Shown piece by piece: positions 24,301 through 35,000 of a stretch of 64,000 nt of DNA. The number at the start of each line of letters is the position of its first letter. Positions within the stretch are counted from its first letter, which is position 1. Position numbers and translations under genes: made by a program. The DNA is from Imbricaverruca yamaguchii (Eukaryota; Arthropoda; Thecostraca; Neoverrucidae). The stretch is from the NCBI GenBank assembly GCA_034440575.1, contig JAOTOL010001605.1:2367501-2431500 (forward strand). The letters are read 5' to 3'. The notes beneath the pieces were generated by a model. That model saw only the letters and a list, made by a program, of their open reading frames with translations, had not been told where the DNA came from and made no database searches.

Positions 24301-24700
24301 GCACAGGACTTGCCATTACACGGGAAAACGTCAGGTGGCAACACTATTTCCTATACGCAATTCGTTGGTCGCATGGCGCAGACTGAAAACCTATTTGCAT
24401 CGGGTAAGATCATCATTTCGGCGTTTTCTCTTCATCCAGCACCAAAATGCGACCATTCGCATCCTCTTCATTTGTCCGAAACAAGCGTGGCTATCTCATG
24501 TCTAGTGCGTGGGAGTCCGCATCGAATCAGCACGGCCTTCATCAGACATGGCCACCGGCGGCCCGCTGCGGCGCTGTCGGATTTGCTCGCCGGCAGACAG
24601 CACTCACACATCCGGCAAATGTCAACCCGTGGGTAAGTTCGGCCCGGTGCTCCCATGCGGCGAGATACAGCCACCGGGTGGGCCCGACGTTGATGAAGTT
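21313..24700. other. Unassigned sequence
   Basis: The longest frame is 189 codons on the minus strand (21513-22082). It has no recognisable domain and I do not call it a gene. The block 23040-23320 is rich in gaggggcgcc-type phrases shared, in inverted orientation, with 16990-17100. Confidence 0.35.
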
Positions 24701-24744
24701 GAACCGGCGGCGGCGACTCCGTGCGGCCGCTTTGGGATCGCCGC

Positions 24745-24925
24745 GCGGCTGGTGACGTCCGAGCTCAGAGCTCAGATTACGTCACCGTGACCGACTCCGC
24801 CCCGTGACCGGGTGACGTCAGAATTACAAGCTGACATGACGCCGCGGCGACCGGCGCCGCCTGCGACCGCACAGGAGTCGTGTGGGTCCACCAGCTCACA
24901 GCAGATGACGCGTATTTATAGACGC
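24745..24925 (+). promoter_or_regulatory. Promoter-like block: CRE sites and TATA-like box
   Basis: A GC-rich stretch carries a perfect TGACGTCA (24813-24820) and near matches TGACGTCC (24752-24759) and TACGTCAC (24778-24785). About 95 bp downstream is TATTTATA (24913-24920) in a GC context, cgtatttatagacgc, the classic look of a TATA box. A start site would fall near 24945. What follows is a tandem array and no recognised exon, so either an unknown non-coding transcript starts here or the match is fortuitous. Confidence 0.3.
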
Positions 24926-24989
24926 CGAGCTGGGAATCCATAGCCGGCTGCCGGCAGCCACCTGTCTGGAGGCGAGGACGCGTACTGCT

Positions 24990-25258
24990 CCGAGAACAGT
25001 CAGAGCTGTCGTTGCTACCGAGAACAATCAGAGCCGCCGCTACCGATAACGGTCAGAGCAGCCACCGAGAACAGTCAGAGCCGCTACCGAGAACAGTCAG
25101 AGCAGCCGCTACCACCGAGGACAGTCAGAGCTGCTACCGAGAACAATCAGAGCCGCTACATAGAACAGTCAGAACCGCTACCGAGAACAGTCAGAGCAGC
25201 CGCTGCCGAGAACAGTCAGAGCCGCTACCGAGAACAGTCAGAGCCGTCACTGCCGAGT
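24990..25258. repeat. 22-bp tandem repeat
   Basis: About 12 units containing accgagaacagtcagagccg, with length variation between units (extra gccgcta or accg blocks). Confidence 0.9.
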
Positions 25259-25868
25259 AGCGAGGCGGCGGCAGCCACTGACAGATAACGGGGAGGCGGT
25301 AACCACTGACAGATAACGAAGGGGCGGCAGCCACTGACAGATAACGAAGGGGCGGCAGCCACTGACAGATAACGAGGAGGCGGCAGCCACTGACAGATAA
25401 CGAGGAGGCGGCAGCCACTGACAGATAACGAGGAGGCGGCAGCCACTGACAGGTAACGAGGAGGCGGCAGCCACTGACAAATAACGAGGAGGCGGCAGCC
25501 ACTGACAGATAACGAGGAGGCGGCAGCCACTGCTGAGTAACGAGAAGGCGGCAGCTACTGACGGATAACGAGCAGACTGCAGCGACTGCTGAGTAACGAG
25601 AAGGCGGCAGCTACTGACGGATAACGAGCAGACTGCAGCCACTGCTGAGTAACGAGAAGGCGGCAGCTACTGACGGATAACGAGCAGACTGCAGCCACTG
25701 CTGAGTAACGAGAAGGCGGCAGCCACTGACGGATAACGAGCAGACTGCAGCGACTGCTGAGTAACGAGAAGGCGGCAGCCACTGACGGATAACGAGGAGG
25801 CGGCAGCCACTGACGGATAACGAGCAGACTGCAGCGACTGCTGAGCAACGAGAAGGCGGCAGCCATCA
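25259..25868. repeat. 28-bp minisatellite with a 56-bp higher-order form
   Basis: The first half (25259-25530) is a simple 28-bp repeat containing gataacgaggaggcggcagc. The second half alternates two 28-bp variants, gagtaacgagaaggcggcag and gataacgagcagactgcagc, as a 56-bp dimer repeated five times. The change at about 25530 records a switch in the amplified unit. Confidence 0.93.
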
Positions 25869-26194
25869 CCAAGTCACAATTGTCCCCCGAATCAGTTGCA
25901 AGTATGTGGTGCAGCCTGGCTCATAGCATGGGCAGCCTAGGTATGTTGTGTGCATTTATAAGCTGTCAAACAATCCTTGCAACTATTTATCATGTGTACC
26001 AGGTCTTATCGAGCTTAGCCTCCAAGTCGGTTGCTATCGGACGCGTGAAGACATTCAACCCAGGTCTGGACAGGATGGCGGAGATCAGTGCAGGCCGACT
26101 CTAACCAACTGAACAATCCGGGTGGCAAATGATCATTTCAATTAAACCGAACACCCGTTCTGCAACCAAGTTCGTTGCCGAAGAGGCATTACAA

Positions 26195-26925
26195 GTACCG
26201 TCCACAGTATGTGACTTGTAGTGCAAATACCATCCACATTGTGTGGATTGTGGTACAAATACCGTCCAAAGTGTGTGGATTGTGGTGCAAATACCGTCCA
26301 CAGTGTGTGGATTGTGGTGCAAATACCGTCCACAGTGTGTGGATTGTGGTGCAAATACCGTCCACAGTGTGTGGATTGTGGTGCAAATACCGTCCACAGT
26401 GTGTGGATTGTGGTACAAGTGCCGTCCACAGTATGTGATTTGTATTGCAAATACCGTCCACAGTGTGTGGATTGTGGTACAAATTCCGTCCACAGTGTGT
26501 GGATTGTGGTGCAAATACCGTCCACAGTGTGTGGATTGTGGTGCAAATACCGTCCACAGTGTGGATTATGGTACAAATACCTCCACAGTGTGTGGTTGGT
26601 GGTACAAATACCGTCCACAGTGTGTGGATTGTGGTGCAAATACCGTCCACAGTGTGTGGATTGTGGTACAAATACCGTCCACAGTGTGTGGTAATTTGTG
26701 GTGTCAAATACCGTCCACAGTGTGTGGATTGTGGTGCAAATACCGTCCACAGTGTGTGGATTGTGGTACAAGTACCGTCCACAGTATGTGATTTGTATTG
26801 CAAATACCGTCCACATTGTGTGGATTGTGGTACAAATACCGTCCACAGTGTGTGGATTGTGGTACAAATACCGTCCACAGTGTGTGGATTGTGGTACAAA
26901 TACCGTCCACAGTGTGTGGTTGGTG
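26195..26925. repeat. 30-bp minisatellite
   Basis: About 24 copies of a 30-bp unit containing gtgtggattgtggtgcaaat and accgtccaca. Variants include gtatgtgatttgtattg (26206, 26434, 26785). Because 30 is a multiple of three, frames such as CGLWCKYRPQ repeats stay in register on both strands. No start, signal or domain supports a protein. Confidence 0.95.
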
Positions 26926-27359
26926 GTTCGTTCTCACATTGGGATGTATACAAATGCCTAACGTAACCTAACCTGATCTTGCCAAGCAAGATAAGGCAAT
27001 CAATGCAATATTTACAAGAATTTCATCTATTTCTTATTTTCACCTTTCGCCCAAATACCCAGCATACAGAGGATTATCGACGGAAAGACACGCCATGGAA
27101 GAACAAAATGTGGCTGCTGGATTGTCCCACAGCCTAGCGCTTTCAACTGTAAATTGTAAATTGTATCCTTGCAGAAATAGTTGTATTATTGTATTGCACT
27201 TCTACGGCAAATGACTGCATGTCATCGCTACACTGGCCCATATGTTATGATAGTGCTCGCCAGTCTTCGTCGCCGTTTGCCTTTTTCAACTGAGCTTCCC
27301 GACAGACACGATATGCGACTGATAGCCATGTACTGAGTCCAGGAAATTCGGCGGGCACC
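26926..27359. other. Non-coding, nothing recognised
   Basis: Begins with a short cctaacgtaacctaacct run (26958-26975) resembling the TTAGG telomere unit. Nothing else can be supported. Confidence 0.4.
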
Positions 27360-27790
27360 TATCGGTTCTCAGAGGCGGCACCGAGCCACACCAACAGCCG
27401 GCCGACTGCTGTAGCCGTGTCTGCTTAGTCGGCCGCTGCGGGCTCGGACGGCGGAAGGTGTCGGCCGGCCGGACCGCCTTCGGCACACCGCGCCGACAAC
27501 TGTCTCCGAGCGAGCGGCTGTGTCGGCGCGTCGTCGCCAAGGCCCCGCCAAGGCCCGCCGACCGGGCCGAACGGCCAACACTTCCTTGTCGGCGGCGGCG
27601 ACGGGCGCCGCCGCGCAGCGCTGCGAGGAAGCGCGCGACACGACCGCGCCGTTATCGCCGCCGACCGCGGTGACGTCAATGGTGTCTGCGACGCCACTCG
27701 TCTTCCGATGGCGTCACAGCCACCGCACGTGTAGCCCCCTCCCCACGCCCTCGAACCCACCACCAAATACGACCGGCCGGTAGAGGCGGC
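27360..27790. promoter_or_regulatory. CpG-rich island with a CRE
   Basis: The densest CG stretch of the window. It carries a perfect TGACGTCA (27671-27678) followed by caatgg. Open frames here are compositional. It may be a promoter of an unrecognised gene on either strand. No exon could be tied to it. Confidence 0.35.
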
Positions 27791-28253
27791 TGTCTATTGC
27801 ACGGCAGCAGGCTGACTGCGGAGGGCGACCACAGCCGTGACACTTTGAAAGGCATCGTTTTGCATTGTCACATGTCCCATCGAATTATCGTTTGAACATA
27901 ATTTCCTGGTATGCGACAACCAAGCGACATGGGTGTCACTTCATAAAGTTCGTTGGGGCTAGGGTGGAGGGGACACTTGACCTTTTTGATGGTCAAAGGT
28001 GCCCCTAAAGCCATTCGGGTCTAGTCTGCACACATGGCCCAAATAGTTAAGCTTCAGTCTAATTGCGGGTCCAAATCGATGATTGAGGGAGCCATATCGG
28101 TGACTGAGTGGACCAGTGTCCCCCTTAGAATACACAAAGTGACATCCCTGTCAAGCGGCATAACCATACGATGGCTAGATGGCGCTGCAGCACCTGCTTT
28201 GAAGCATACCGGAAGGGGCCTCGAATATTTTACGAGCAAGCCACCCCAGAAAA
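27791..28253. other. Non-coding, nothing recognised
   Basis: Ordinary sequence leading into the poly(A)-rich tract. Confidence 0.35.
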
Positions 28254-28461
28254 TTAAAACCAAAAAGCTTAACAATAAAAAAATATATAAAAAAAAAAAT
28301 CTTTCATTTATTTATTATTACAAAAAAAAAAAAAAAAAAAAAAATAATCATTTTTTTTTTTTTTTAATTTCAAATAATTTTAAATTTTTAAATAAAAAAA
28401 AAAAAAAAAAAAAAATAAAAAAAAAAAAAATTAATTTAAAAAAAAAAAATTAAAAAAAAAA

Positions 28462-28531
<70 letters not shown>

Positions 28532-28545
28532 ACAAAAAGGGAAAA
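28254..28545. repeat. A-rich low-complexity tract with a 66-nt pure A run
   Basis: A and T make up nearly everything between 28254 and 28545. Positions 28464-28529 are uninterrupted A. It could be an expanded retroposon tail or an assembly artefact. Confidence 0.9.
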
Positions 28546-29256
28546 AGAAAAAGGAAGGTAAAAGAAAAAATACAGAGGTTCATAACTTGATGCTTATATT
28601 AAGAAGAGTAAAACGGGGTTAAGGGACAGGGGCATCAACTCTGGAATGTCACGGCTATGGGGATGTTTCAAGACTTTTTTGAATGGATATGCGGATTTCT
28701 GAAAATTGCATGCATAAAATTGTCTTCAACTTTGGGATCATGGAGAGAAAAGTTTCACTCTCTTTCCCCCGCCCGCCTCTTGGGTCGAATTAAGTCTAAA
28801 AGTCCTAATATCCTATAGCTCCCAAGCTGCTCGTATAAAAGCCTAGATTGGGCAGGGCAGGGTTCGTAGAAGATATAATTAGAAGACATAAATGAGCAGA
28901 TATAATTGATTAATGTTGAAATAAAACAGCCCTCTCCAATTGTATTAACTTCGGCATCATTAGGGACCCTGCCTGTGAGTACACTAGCTCGTGCCAACAA
29001 TGCGGGAATTGAACGTATATGGCAAAGGAGTCTGGACTTCAGTTCCAAATCCGTTTATTTTGGTGTCTATTAGGAATAACGTCAGCCTCTGAAAATGGCT
29101 CTACGTCACTACGTCCAAATAAGAAATCAAATAAGAAAGTTGTAGATGTTCACCAAGCAAAGCATACAAAAAGGGGGGTCGGCCCCTCCCCCTTAACCTG
29201 AGGGAATCTGACTGGAGAGATGCGCTGGCTAAGCTCCGAACGAACGAACGATCCTT
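28546..29256. other. Non-coding, nothing recognised
   Basis: Short frames only. No domain, RNA gene or element boundary is seen. Confidence 0.35.
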
Positions 29257-29420
29257 GGGTTATTTTAAGACGCATTCGATTGTTTGGCCATATAGCGTCG
29301 CCAACCTCTCACGCCGATTAGTCGCGGGTGGACTCGGTAATCCGACGATTGTGGGATTCGAACACATGATCATACGATCAAGAGTTTAACGCCCTACCAA
29401 CTGAGCTACCGCGACCCCCG
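29257..29420 (-). mobile_element. tRNA-derived SINE (copy C), Lys-tRNA-like head
   Basis: Read on the minus strand, the head has a near-perfect A box (tagctcagttggtagg), an anticodon-loop-like CTCTTGA, and a B box (tgttcgaatccc). Stem pairing is imperfect and a body follows, so it is a SINE and not a functional tRNA gene. The body cgcgactaatcggcgtgaga then ggcgacgctatat matches the tail of the SINE at 1392-1547. A (cgaa)n-like run at 29238-29250 may be its terminal microsatellite. No clear target duplication. Confidence 0.8.
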
Positions 29421-30168
29421 GCCACTATCTGAAAATAGTGTGGGCACGACTTCCCTGCTCCCCTTTCCTCCCCTGTCCCTTCCCCCATGATTGCAATGGA
29501 GATGCACAATGGTTTTCGTGTTTGGCGGAAAGTAGCTATCTAAAAGCCCATCATCTTGCAGGAAAAAATTGTATTGACTTTCTGAATGACCAGAAACATT
29601 TCATGTTGAGAACGTTCGGTTGGTGGTATGTCGAGGTTACATCCCGAAGGGCAGCAACGATAAAAAAGCAATTTGTGGCGATTTTGTATTCTCTTCAAGC
29701 GACCCCAAATCGACCGCCGTTCCTCCTCTAAGTGCACTGGGTTTCAGGACAGAACCAAAAACACAGTCAAGAGTTTAAAAGTTGCACGCGATCATAATGC
29801 TCCGCCTCTGGATAAATATCAATTTTTATGTGACGGAGCGAAACCGGTGTCGCGTGCAGGTATTTTCTCTCATTTAAATTGGGTAAGCAAAATGATATCT
29901 GATCTGTATGAACTATGTAGTTCATTACACGAGTGGGATTGCTATCATATCTAGTTCGTTATTTTACCACAGGGGATTCTGTCAGCCGGGTTTGAGTCGG
30001 CTTGTCAAGATGGGGGTATATATAATTTCAAATCAAATCAAATCAAATAAGTGCAATTTCAAAGCTCATTCGATTTGAATAATAGAGGATCTGAACTCCA
30101 GCTTCAACTACACAAAATGATTACAGTTTTTGTCAAGTGTCATATTGATATTAGTTAGTTAGACAAGT
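29421..30168. other. Non-coding, nothing recognised
   Basis: Short frames without domains. A small (aaatc)n run occurs near 30029-30047. Confidence 0.35.
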
Positions 30169-30304
30169 AAAATACATATTACAATGGCACAAGATGACAT
30201 ATTGGAAAAAGGAACACCAACCACTCTGATGAAGGCATCAACCCGAAACGTTGCTGTTCCTTTCCAGAACATATCATCTTGCGCCATTGTGATCTGTATT
30301 TTGT
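30169..30304. mobile_element. Foldback element with hammerhead-like loop sequence
   Basis: An inverted repeat with arms of about 50 bp (30169-30221 against 30251-30304). The arms share acaatggcacaagatgacat-like and ggaacaccaac-like blocks. The short loop contains CTGATGA (30226-30232) and CGAAAC (30244-30249), the two conserved strands of a hammerhead ribozyme core, separated by a weak possible stem. Hammerhead motifs are known in terminal repeats of Penelope-like elements. Here the pairing of the arms does not give the standard three-stem order, so activity is doubtful. Confidence 0.5.
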
Positions 30305-30344
30305 AACAAATTAAGTCATCTTGGGAATGTCATGACCTAGTACC

Positions 30345-30382
30345 AAACACACACACACATACGTACACATTCACACACGTGC

Positions 30383-30428
<46 letters not shown>
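30345..30428. repeat. (CA)n microsatellite
   Basis: Imperfect at 30345-30388, then pure CA to 30428. Confidence 0.97.
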
Positions 30429-30430
<2 letters not shown>

Positions 30431-30666
30431 TATTATGCCATTGTATTTTTCCGCAGCAATGCCACCATTGCAATGATCATTGCAAAACAACATCGGAAGT
30501 GGCAATTTTGACCGATGTGTCGTCCATTGCTAGCTTAGGATTTTCCATCGTCGTGCCAACTGAAAATTCGCCAACGCGACGACATATCGCCAACCTGGCA
30601 ACACTGCGAGAGCGCGCCGGAACCGACGACACGACTATACATCACGTCTTTTCGATTCCGAAACGA

Positions 30667-30780
30667 GAGGACACTGTCCAGAGCGTCACTTCCGATGCGG
30701 AGAGCGGCGGACTCAACGATGGAGAAGCGAGGACACTGTCCAGAGCGTCACTTCCAATGCGGAGAGCGGCGGACTCAATG
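30667..30780. repeat. 62-bp tandem duplication
   Basis: gaggacactgtccagagcgt starts at 30667 and again at 30729. The two copies match over about 50 bp, with one clear difference (tccgatg or tccaatg). Confidence 0.85.
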
Positions 30781-31125
30781 CACCGTGGCATACAGTTCTG
30801 CGGAAGTAGAATATGCATGGCCAGCCATTCAGGCCAGAAGTGGTGGGATTAGTGCTCCATCCACTATAGAAAGTGCGGAGAGTCCCGTATTCCAGCGTGA
30901 ATACGCATTCCTACGAGGGAATTATAGAGTGGAACACGGGGATTGATCCCAATTTATGTTTCTTTAGAGAACAAAATATGCACCAAAGGCTACACATTTT
31001 TCAGTGAGCTGAATTGTAAAGATTTCTTTTGATAAAGCACCGCAGAACAAACACGTGCGCAATTTATGGCATTCTTGTTTCAACAGCGTTGAGCGACGGC
31101 TTGACGGCTGGCCATAGCCAGAAGT
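30781..31125. other. Non-coding, nothing recognised
   Basis: No supportable feature between the duplication and the 37-bp array. Confidence 0.35.
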
Positions 31126-32040
31126 CGGGGAGTCGGTTGGTCGAGAGTTCGCCAGCGTGAGTTGTCCGTGGGTTGGTCGAGAGTTCGCCGGCGGGGAGTT
31201 GTCCGTGGGTTGGTCGAGAGTTCGCCAGCGGGGAGTTGTCGGTGGGTTGGTCGAGAGTTCGCCGGCGGGGAGTTGTCGGTGGGTTGGTCGAGAGTTCGCC
31301 GGCGGGGAGTTGTCGGTGGGTTGGTCGAGAGTTCGCCGGCGGGGAGTTGTCGGTGGGTTGGTCGAGAGTTCGCCGGCGGGGAGTTGTCGGTGGGTTGGTC
31401 GAGTTCGACGGGGGAGTTCCGTGGGTTGGTCGAGAGTTCGCCGGCGGGGAGTTGTCGGTGGGTTGGTCGAGAGTTCGCCGGCGGGGAGTTGTCGGTGGGT
31501 TGGTCGAGAGTTCGCCGGCGGGGAGTTGTCGGTGGGTTGGTCGAGAGTTCGCCAGCGGGAGTTGTCCGTGGGTTGGTCGAGAGTTCGCCGGCGGGGAGTT
31601 GTCGGTGGGTTGGTCGAGAGTTCGCCGGCGGGGAGTTGTCGGTGGGTTGGTCGAGAGTTCGCCGGCGGGGAGTTGTCGGTGGGTTGGTCGAGAGTTCGCC
31701 AGCGGGGAGTTGTCGGTGGGTTGGTCGAGAGTTCGCGGCAGGGGAGTTGTCCGTGGGTTGGTCCAGAGTTCGCCGGCGGGAGTTGTCGGTGGGTTGGTCG
31801 AGAGTTCGCCGGCGGGGAGTTGTCGGTGGGTTGGTCGAGAGTTCGCCGGCGGGGAGTTGTCCGGTGGGTTGGTCGAGAGTGCGCCAGCGGGAGTTGTCCG
31901 AGGGTTGGTCGAGAGTTCGACGGCAGGGAGTTCCGTGGGTTGGTCGAGAGTTCGCCGGCAGGTCCGTGGCGGGTCAGTCCGAGAGTTCCGTGGCGGGTCG
32001 ACAGACAGTTTGCTGGCGGGTCAGTCGACGGTTCGCCGGT
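31126..32040. repeat. 37-bp minisatellite
   Basis: About 24 copies of a 37-bp unit containing ggttggtcgagagttcgccg and gcggggagttgtc. Edges are degraded and include ggtcagtcgac-like relics at 31970-32040. Three plus frames and one minus frame read open through it. These are artefacts of a stop-free unit. Confidence 0.95.
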
Positions 32041-35000
32041 GTTGCATAAAGGTGTGCTCCTCACCCACATTTTGCATATGCTTACCGCATGCGCGTGGTT
32101 ATGCTGTGATGTATATCTTGTTTTGAATTGATCGGCTGTGATCATGTTACATGCCTTGCAAATATATACGGATGAGGACAAATTGCGAAAGACTACCTTC
32201 CAAGAGTGAACAAAAGGCTAAGATGAATCTTAAGTTGTATCATCGTAGAAAAATCATATCTACATGCTACTAATGTATATTTGTAACAACTTCGTTTTCA
32301 TATTATCAATTGCACCATTAATTAGTTGTTGTTAATGGCATTAGCAATGATACAAAAATGTGCTATTGGCCCGTATGAGATAGTGTGCATTATGTAGCAT
32401 GTCACCTCCCATCTGAATTAATATAAATACACTTATGACTATAAGACTGGGGTAAGCTGGATAAGCTGGTCTTATGACAAGGAAAACAACGTTATATGAA
32501 ATTAACATATATGTCGAGTGCTTGCTTTGGCGGCTTTATGGTGCAGGATCCTACGCTAAGAAAATGTGATTGTGTGAGCTCTACCCCACCATCCTGTCGG
32601 GGAATTCCAGTCCAACAGCAGACTTTTGGTGTCGGAATATTGTCCTGCGTGACGCCAATGTGACGTGACGCATTGTCACGGCCTCCCAGTCTCCTCGTCC
32701 CCGGCCTCATCGGCCCAGTTGCCAGCTGACACTGCATGCCTGGGGCCAAGCGAGCGTGCGAAGAAACTCAAACCCACCCCGCCATGGTACAAGGAAGCAA
32801 ACTGCTGGCTGTCGTCGCGGGCGTTGATTTCTGGAAATGATTCGGTGGAGGTGCACATTACGTGAAGACAATGGGCGGGCTCAAGTAGACTGGGAGGAGG
32901 TGAAGCCACAATACATACGACCCATGGTAGACGTTGAAATTGTTGGGGCGGCAAAGCGAATATTGAGGGGTAGTGACAACCCCAAAATTGTACGCAGCAA
33001 CACCCTTGGTCGATATTATAAACAATTGAGCTGCCGGGGCTTTGTTCGCATGCTAACGTTCTGTCAGATTGTATTTGTCAGTCCTTGAGCATATCCTGTT
33101 CTTTTGCTTTAATCAAGGGAGAAGGCGAAATACTCTATGAAAGCTGAAATGCTGACCTCTTCAGGGTCGAATTCCGGGGCACAAATGGACTATGGGATTT
33201 GCTCTCTTGGGATAACCAATGGACTCTACCCTCCCCCCGCTTCCAAGAGCCCGAATGTTCTCTGAAAGTCTGCACTAAGATGGCATTTTTTCACGTAGCT
33301 GATAACGTTTTGCGAGATAAATATTGCTTCAACAGACCGGACGATTGTTAGATGTTCAAATCGCAGTTCTTCGAAATCGGATGATTTGTAAATCCCTGCA
33401 AAATCAGTCTTCTGGATCCGCCCCTGGACCTCTTGGACTTACGCCAGACTGCAAACAGAGGCGGATCTCGGCATTTGTACGGGGCACTTCACTGGAGGGG
33501 CGATGTCTCTCCGGATGAACGTCATTTCCCAGAAGGGCCCTATTGATTTTGATTTTTCGGGGCAGGTTATGGTTGAAGTGGGTTCTCACTCTAGGGTGTG
33601 CTCGATCGCTTTGCAGGGGAGAGCTTTGCAGAAGTTTTGTAGAAGCTCGAGTACTTGATGAAACCCCCACCTCCACAGATGTGAGTTCGGTTGCAGCAGC
33701 CTGTCGTATGTGACGTTGAAATTCGCGCGCCTAGGGCGTACTTCCTTCTTTTCGACTCCACTGTATGTTCCGACCCACACTCGAAACAAAAGCACCATTA
33801 GCCAAACCATGCCTGTGCTGGATGGCCGAGAGTTATTTTTTCTCACTGGACAATAGAAATTGATGAAGTTTTCTTTTTCGAATGTTGCAACGTAGTAAAC
33901 TAAATTCGAACCATTTTTAGTTTTTGATGCGGTTGTATTTACTTGATCTTGGATGAGTTTCGTGACTTCGAAAATTGGTCTCTACAAACCGACCGTCTGG
34001 ATCAACCCTTTGACTTTGATTCTTAAAACGTAGTAAGTATATTTTAAAACTTGTAGCGGTCTAGTTGAATTTATGTTTAAGGAAGCCTGCAAGTTTACAC
34101 TGAGGATGTTAGCCCCGCTCGTGTGGTGCCGTACACAACTCCACGTTTTTCATACAGCATATGACAGAAATGGCTGGATGAAGTGCAGTGAAACTCTGCA
34201 CAGGCCTGTGGATATTCGTTGCAGAACTTTTGGCATGTTGTTGCCAGGCCAGGTCAACTCACTGCTATCAAATCATGTTCTCAGGTTGTTTACAGTTTAT
34301 GAACACGTTCCTACATATTTTCGCAGATTTCGTGTTGTTTTTAAAATTCGGGCCCAAATAGATGGCGAACTTCTGATACGCTAATGAAATTGATTGAATG
34401 TTGCCGTGTCCAACATTCAATCGATGTCCAAGTCGGGGTCGCATGATCCCATAGCGTTCTGTCATAGCATAGCAAGCAGCACAGGGTCAACATAGAGTCT
34501 GGAATTTTGTGGTCCCAAGCAATTTTTGGCCATGTCGGATAAGCAAGACCGCCTAATACGAAATCAGCACACATACGTGCCTTATAATCAGCCTTGGCCC
34601 ACTTTGACTCCATGTGCCTGTGTTGACCTGGTCAGTACAGTGCAAGGTTCATTTCACCATAGGTTAAATGAACCTTGGGTGAACACCACACTAAAATGAT
34701 TAATTTGGTAACTTTGGGTGCTGGGTTGTAGCATTTTAAGCAACTAATGAAGTACTTAGTTCCAATAAATGGGAAAAGACACAGCAAGATTTAAATATCG
34801 GAGTATATACAAATGGTCAGTGAAGTTCCCGCAATACAAAAGGCACTCTCAGGTCAGAAAATTCCTCAGGTCAGGAAACATGGACACATGGAAACAAGTT
34901 CTTTCATGCAAAATTGTGTTGTTATTTAATATTCTCCACTACTGGAAGATATGTACTGACAAATTATGTCTTTCAATTGTGCTTGACGTACCGAGCCATT

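Noticed and set aside
29330..29420. Functional tRNA gene on the minus strand
   Set aside because: A and B boxes are good but acceptor and anticodon stems do not pair well, and a SINE body follows.
30964..32181. 405-codon minus frame with PANSRPTHRQL repeats
   Set aside because: Artefact of the 37-bp array, with parallel open frames on the plus strand.
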